This document shows positions 57,940-64,000 of a stretch of DNA of 64,000 nt, piece by piece. The stretch spans positions 34,248,548-34,312,547 of the forward strand of contig NC_060236.1 in NCBI RefSeq assembly GCF_021155775.2, in the 5' to 3' direction. The notes beneath the pieces are model-generated. The model saw only the letters and a list, made by a program, of their open reading frames with translations. It did not search any database and was not told the DNA's origin. Position 1 is the first letter of the stretch, and each line of letters starts with the position of its first letter. The DNA is from Neodiprion pinetum. Its lineage: Eukaryota; Arthropoda; Insecta; Hymenoptera; Diprionidae. Both the position numbers and the translations under genes were made by a program.

Positions 57940-58400
57940 GATGTCGATGCGTAAGCGCTGCACCAAAGATTACAGCGATCGACTCGCGGCAGAGGCGTGT
58001 ACGCGACCTCCACCCTTGGCGGCTGCGTTGTTTGTAGTGGTACAGAAGGGTAAAGAAGAGGGCATAAGAAAGAAAGACTGTAAGTAGAAGCGTGAAAGAA
58101 AGAAAGGCGGAGGGACAGGGCGAGTGGGAGAAAGAGAAAGCAACCAGAGTGGGGCTGCGCGATCCTGTCGGCGCCTGCGTCTCTATGTATGAGTGCAAGT
58201 GGCGCCGCTACCGACTTGTGTGTATGTGAGAAAGCAGGCAAGCCAACCAAGTTGAGACGTCGTTGTGGCCCCGCGGCAGCGATTACACTTCGGGCACCAC
58301 GTCCCGGTCGGAGCGCAGTGTGTTTGCGCGTAGAAGAATCAGTGGCCGGCGCCCCGGTGTGTACAGGGTTTTATGATTCCGAGAGTGATTGACAGCAGGT
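57940..58400 (+). promoter_or_regulatory. CpG-rich block with possible non-coding first exon of a downstream gene
   Basis: A GC- and CpG-rich island of about 450 bases begins 300 bases after the glucuronyltransferase stop. Near its end, GATTGACAGCAG is followed by GTGAAT, a plausible donor at 58400. The open frame at 58189-58392 shows no known domain. I infer a promoter and untranslated exon for a gene whose coding exons lie beyond 64000; it could also fire toward the minus strand. Confidence 0.35.
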
Positions 58401-58555
58401 GAATATTGGCGCCCGTGTCCGCCCTTAATTCACACGTTACATCCGCCGCTTATACTTGGGCAAATACATATTTGGGAGATAATAAAGGCGCGAGATTAAA
58501 AGAAAATTAATAATATATCAATAAGAATAACACCTATAACAATAACGATAATAGT

Positions 58556-58612
58556 AACAACAACAACAACAACAATAATAATAATATTAATAATAATAAT
58601 AATAATAATAAA
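58556..58612. repeat. AAC/AAT trinucleotide microsatellite
   Basis: CAA units pass into AAT units just downstream of the CpG-rich block. Confidence 0.9.
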
Positions 58613-58774
58613 TAAGGAAAGCATAGACACATATATAACGTTCTTCCATAGGACTGGATTTCACTACGCAACCGACCAACCACACCAAGTCCATCCATCC
58701 TCTCTCAACTGCAGGCATTCTCATTCTCTTTATAATTGAATGTCAAAACTATCGATGATCCGGTAAATGCACCA

Positions 58775-58890
58775 ACGTTATAACAATCGTCGTCATTATC
58801 ATAATCATTATCGTAATCATCGTTGTCATCATTATCATAATCATCATCACGATCATCGTTATAACCGTTACTACCACCATCGTCAGCATC
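58775..58890. repeat. Degenerate ATC/ATT trinucleotide repeat
   Basis: Interrupted ATC, ATT and GTC units. The minus strand reads as a Asp/Asn-rich frame that is not a gene. Confidence 0.8.
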
Positions 58891-59249
58891 TTCGTAATCA
58901 TATACAATCACAAACTTAAAAGGTTATACGCACCAACAACCTACCAATTAAAACCGTCGATATAGTGTTTCGCTTAACTATTCGTGACGTCCTGACAACG
59001 TGCCGATTACAGCAAGTTTTTAAAACACCGGCTACCAACGAGGAGAGCACTGGATTAACTTGCGTAAGTACAATTACACACCATCGTTTCCTTACCCGCA
59101 TCCTCATCACGGCTTTGTATGTTTTCTAGTTTTATTATACTCTGCAACAATATCCATCTGGTATTTATCAGAGAATGTATTTGTTTACCCATTCTCTGAC
59201 AACTTTTTTTACCATGGATCCCTAAGCCACGCTTCCTAAACTAGAGGTA

Positions 59250-59700
59250 GAATACTATATATAGGACATACATACACCTAGGATGAATCAGCTACGGCTG
59301 GCACTTGGCAGTGTTACCACCCGCAGGCTGATTAGGCTCGTTCCACACGCCTGCAGATTGTGCATATAACGAAGCTGTGATCAGACCACGGGTAACTTAG
59401 TCCACGGTAGGTAGAGGATCATGGCGGAGTAAGGAATCAGCCGGAGATACGCAGAAGCACACCATGTATCCATGTGTGTTGTATGAGCGTGTATGTGCGC
59501 ATACTCACAGCGTATGCTTATCCCGATCAATACACATGTACCCGACGTATTCAGGCCTACCCAACACACCCGCACCTACCGTGTACACAATGTGCCCAGA
59601 GATACGGAGAGACGGAGAGGGAAAGGCGCGTTTGCGCGCACGCGTTCAAACCGCCGCGCCGCGCCGTCGTTTTTGGTGTGGGATTTTTATCGGAACTTGG
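59250..59700. promoter_or_regulatory. TATA-like site followed by second CpG-rich stretch
   Basis: A TATATATAG site lies near 59256 and a very CpG-rich stretch at 59625-59690. They may be part of the same promoter region as the island at 57940. No coding exon can be recognised. The overlapping open frames at 59464-59826 look like chance products of biased composition. Confidence 0.2.
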
Positions 59701-59826
59701 GAAATCGATGCTCAGGAAAGCTTGTACAGCTTCGTTTTTTTCTTCTCGTACCTTTTTTTAAGCTTTTTTGCAATTTTTTTTTTTATACATTTTTTGCCTT
59801 TTCTTAACATCGTTGTAAGAAGATAA

Positions 59827-62800
59827 AATATGCGAACGAACCTTGTACAACTGGCGGATGGATTTCCATGAGTAAACTTTTCTTTTGTATATTATGGACT
59901 ATGTATTTTTCTCTACGAATTATAACATGTATACCCTGTATAATCACATGGCTTGACACTATGGTTTTAATTTATACACTTTCTTTTTCATTTACAACCA
60001 GAGATTTCACCTATCCACCAATTGTGCTGTCACTGCTCTTCGGAGAATGGAATCGTTATTGCCATTTTCGTGGGTGACATTTACGAGTCATTGACATTAT
60101 ACCATACATCTATCACGTCGCGGAACAATCTTCCTGAAAATTTTGTATAGATTTACACCGTCACATATATTGACGTCACACTTCCTATTTATACGAATCT
60201 TAGTAGGAATATCCTGACTGGATACCAATCTTCTTTTATCAGAAGATTATTTTATTCTGTGAGTGATCGTTTAACTAGTCTACCCTTACCTTCAACCCCG
60301 CTATTTCTCATCGATGTTCTCACTTAATCAGAGATAATATAACGTAATAGAACATGAGCAATCATGATAAAACACAAGTGTCAGTTATCAGACAAGACAA
60401 GATATATAATACTTGATTTATCGAATTCAATTGCAAACACCGAAATTAACGAAAAGAAATATAAATCAACAGCAACGCCACTAATACCTATAATCATTTT
60501 GTCCTATAAATACCTTGCGTATGTCGCGTGATAAAGTGTGATTTCATCAAACGTGAGCTCTCGTTAATTTTCGCTTCAAAATTATTCGCACGAAAACCAT
60601 AATTATTTGTTCTCATTGACAAATGAGACATATTTACTACAAAAAAAAATAAAAAAAAAGCTCAATATAGTCCCTTAACGACTTCACAACTGTAGGGTTC
60701 ACGTATACATATTCCAAACACATGTGAAAATGAGCTTTGCCAAAACACGAGAAGCTGTGTGATTGATATGCTTGTGATACCTTCCAATGAGTTTTACAAT
60801 GCCCAAGTATGTATTGCGACAATAGCAGAAAAATCTGACACGAGTTCTGTACCAATTTTCCTATTGATTTGTGCTATTTGTCATAATGGAAATAGCTCTT
60901 TTCTTTGATATGTGTAAATGATAAATTCAGCTTCGCTGATTCCGTACATTGTTAGTATGTACGTGACTTGCCAAGCTCCTAAAGGGTAAAAGCAATCAAT
61001 GGTATCGTACATGTTTCGAATCCTTTCGCGTGGTTAATCTAATAGCAAGACGGACTTGGAATGAATGTTGAAAGTCTGATAGTTTCTGAAAACTTTCATC
61101 TCTTATTGACCGATTCTTGATAATTCGGCTTTTACACCAATCGAGTAATTTGATATCATATTTGATACCAATCGTCGTACAAACGGGAGACCCAATCCCC
61201 AGATATCTACAGCATAATTTCACTCGAGTGAGAATTTAAAGTCAACTTTAGCGACGGATGGAAAATTCAATAAACGATTGCACACGTGATATGGGACTGG
61301 GTTACGTTATAGGATCGAAACTCTTTGATATGAACAGACGAAATTACAAATACGCAACACGATATTAATGCAAATGCATTATGCCGGGCATCTAGTAAAA
61401 AGTTAAAATGGTGGAACGAGAGAGAAAGTGGTCGATTTCGGAGAGGTTGATTAGTCGTTTCATAAAGGGTCAGAGTATTACATCCGCAGAGGTAGAATTG
61501 TGAGAGGTTTAACTATACGAGTTGGCCCTGCTGTAGCTGATTACAAAGGTACACAAAATACGGATTCAAATAATCTAGTGGTACTGGCCTATTTTATAAA
61601 ACTCGACCCCGGTACATAGGTTGGATTAACATTTCGCGTATACTGTCAAGATACAAGTTTGGGTCGGATTGGTTGGTACGCTTTGTTCGCATTCTTGACG
61701 AGGCAATGAAACGTGACCTTAAAACGAGGTTCTAGTAATATTGACGCGCGACGCTACTACCATCTATGTGTACTTTTGTATACGCACATTTTTATACAAC
61801 GTTAACGTAGGTTTTATAACTTAGCAAAACCACCGAGTGCATATTTTTAACTCTGTCGTCAAGTCCAGCAGCGTACAAGATAATGGTGGACATGTTTGGC
61901 CAATATCCGTGCAGAGATACATACGAAGACTGTTCCGATGAGGAAAAATCCACGATTTTCGCAAACCAGTTTGCACTTTGGAACGTGTATGTGCGTGCTT
62001 TCTTCCTCTGGCATCAAATTATAAGAATGTAGGAAAGTATGACAGTAGAGAAAACGTCCTTGGCTCTCAATGTGGAACGTACAGCGAACGAGACTCGTAA
62101 TTAGACGGTAATTATTACGGAATTTCACTGCATTTCGCGAAATTACCGTACAGGATCACTGAACAAGTCGGAGGTATGAATTTTCGATAGAGGCGCCCTA
62201 TTGTCGTGTTGGTCTAGTGTGTCCCACATGAGCCTTGACGCCAAGAATATCCACGCGGCCAGCTCCCCAACTCAAACTCTGCTCTGGTGGAGCGAGGATT
62301 CCGATCTTGGACATCTATATACATTGGATAATTGTTACATACACTGAGTGAATATTGCAACAATAAAAAAGAGGAAGAAAAAAAACTTTGCCGTCCTGTA
62401 ATATGGTGTCGAGAATTTCAGCCGGATGAGAAGAATTTCAATACTTGAGCTGACCACACCTGCTCTCATCGGCAATTGTATGTGTATACCTATAATACGT
62501 ACCTATAGCTAGTTGTTCAAGAATTATATTTTCTTCTTATAACTTCTCCTGCAGCCAGTAGTTGCAGAAACAAACTTGAACACACAGTTTCTCCTCTGTC
62601 CTGTTTACTCAAGCTTAATATCTACAGAAGAAATATACTGACGCAGAGACGTGGAGTTTGCAAAATTTGTTGCATTAGTTTTACAACTACTGAATTGCTT
62701 TCCATTCTTGCGATTGCATGACTTTTCGTTTGCACTAGATCCTCGACGAGTCTCACGTAGAAAAGGGATTGCCGATTAGACACGTAGTCGACAGGCATTT

Positions 62801-64000
62801 CATTTTAGTCAAAGCCTGCCAAGTGTGAGGTCAATGAACCTGTAATTCCATGAACGTATCCGGCTTGTGCTAGATTATTTGTACACCTGCATATTCGAGG
62901 TTCAATGTTGACTGATTCGGAGACAAGCATGAAACGGAGAAAAGAAGAAAATAACTGGTATTGCTAAAGCCAATTAGCTGCAGCTGCAATTCCCGCGATA
63001 AGAAAACCTGAAGGCTGGAGACCGCCTTAGTAATCTGTGACCGGCGAGCAATTCGCTAATGACTGGATTGCTATAAACCAGACACCGTCATTGCTCATCA
63101 GACGATGTCAAATATTGAATTCTCTAACTTCTTTCATTCGGTTGCTACAGATATTCATCAGTGCAGCTTGAAAATCATGGGTTTTACGTCATCGTCATTC
63201 CCGCCAAGATTGTTATCGCAAAATGAATAATATCGGATCACTGTTTTAACGCCTAACTACCAATCCTATTTGTAAGCCACCGAATCGTTATGGGAACTGT
63301 TGACCTATCCGAGGTAAATAAAAATTTTGTAATTATAATAAAAAGATCTCAGTGTGAACAAATTTCACATAACAATATTGTAATTCAATACTGGATTACT
63401 AATCAAATAGAAATGTGCATCATTTTCAAATAACACTCATAGTTTGAGTCCAATTAACTGTGTCAAGATTTGGGATGATTTTCCGTCTAAATACGAACAG
63501 AGAGGGAAGTTGAGAGAAAAAAAAGGAAAGCAATTAACAATCTTTTGAGAATCAGGTCGTCAACGTGATGCGATCGATTGTTGGCCTCCAACTGACGTCA
63601 CAAATACTTTTAGCCAAGACAGCTCGCATCGGAATTAGCCTTATTCTAAATTGGAACACACCCATGTGTTCTTGTTCTTGGTAAGCGAATATAAATGGCT
63701 CCCCAAATTTGACAGTAATTAACCATCGAATAACGTTCACTTGACCAGCTCTTTTGAACAAGCCTCGATGAGCCTGAGATTGCAAAAATGTTAAACCAGA
63801 TTTCGGCTCACATGAAGATTTTCCGTACGTTTTCTTCCAATCCTTAGCTATGCAACGCGGAATGTCACATATCGGTTTTAGAGGAACTTATCTAAGTGCT
63901 AATCAATCCGGACCATACAAATTTGCATTTATAGGGTTGAATAACGTGGCGCGACAATTGAAGTTAGAGGCGCGATGTACCGGCGGGTAAGGTAAGTAAT
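59827..64000. other. No gene recognised; possible intron of a downstream gene
   Basis: AT-rich sequence with scattered short frames, none with recognisable domains or matched splice sites on either strand. No strong foldback was seen. If the CpG-rich block at 57940 is a promoter reading right, this is probably its first intron. Confidence 0.35.

Noticed and set aside
58705..58911. Asp/Asn-rich minus-strand frame
   Set aside because: Product of the degenerate ATC trinucleotide repeat.

Overview
The window is a piece of an AT-rich animal nuclear genome with large introns, GT-AG splicing, many microsatellites and many short foldback (MITE-like) elements. The gene content points to an insect: a Ptp99A-type receptor tyrosine phosphatase, two tandem insect chemoreceptors of the gustatory (7tm_7) type, and a beta-1,3-glucuronyltransferase. 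A hymenopteran source is possible, but I cannot establish it from the sequence alone. No rRNA, intact tRNA, CRISPR or bacterial features were seen.

Region 1-39,854 (+ strand) belongs to one gene, a Ptp99A orthologue. Its first exons lie upstream of the window. I reconstructed 17 coding exons by hand, and the reading frame stays open across every join. Three 5' exons (7875-16657) encode one and a half fibronectin III domains. The exon at 30590 and those after it encode two more FN3 domains, one transmembrane helix, an active phosphatase domain (D1), a dead pseudophosphatase domain (D2) and a histidine-rich tail. A separate ATG plus signal-peptide exon at 19749-19962 sits inside the intron between 16657 and 30590. 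It lies 3' of a CpG-rich segment and ends in the same splice phase as the upstream FN3 exon. This predicts an internal promoter that makes a 1,082-residue receptor with two FN3 domains, beside the longer form.

Region 39,855-50,761 is AT-rich 3'UTR and intergenic sequence with microsatellites, poly(A) signals and dispersed repeats. Region 50,762-54,837 holds the two tandem gustatory-receptor-like genes, with identical four-exon, all phase-0 structure. Region 56,258-57,629 holds the four-exon glucuronyltransferase. From 57,940 a CpG-rich block with a possible non-coding first exon suggests the promoter of a further gene whose coding exons lie outside the window; 58,400-64,000 shows no coding exon.

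The introns are rich in short non-autonomous DNA elements. They include a 245-bp hAT-like element with an exact 8-bp target duplication, nested in another repeat whose second copy preserves the empty site. There are also at least seven long-inverted-repeat foldbacks and a dispersed family built on a monomer of about 140 bp. All gene calls come from reading translations and splice signals by eye; no database search was run.
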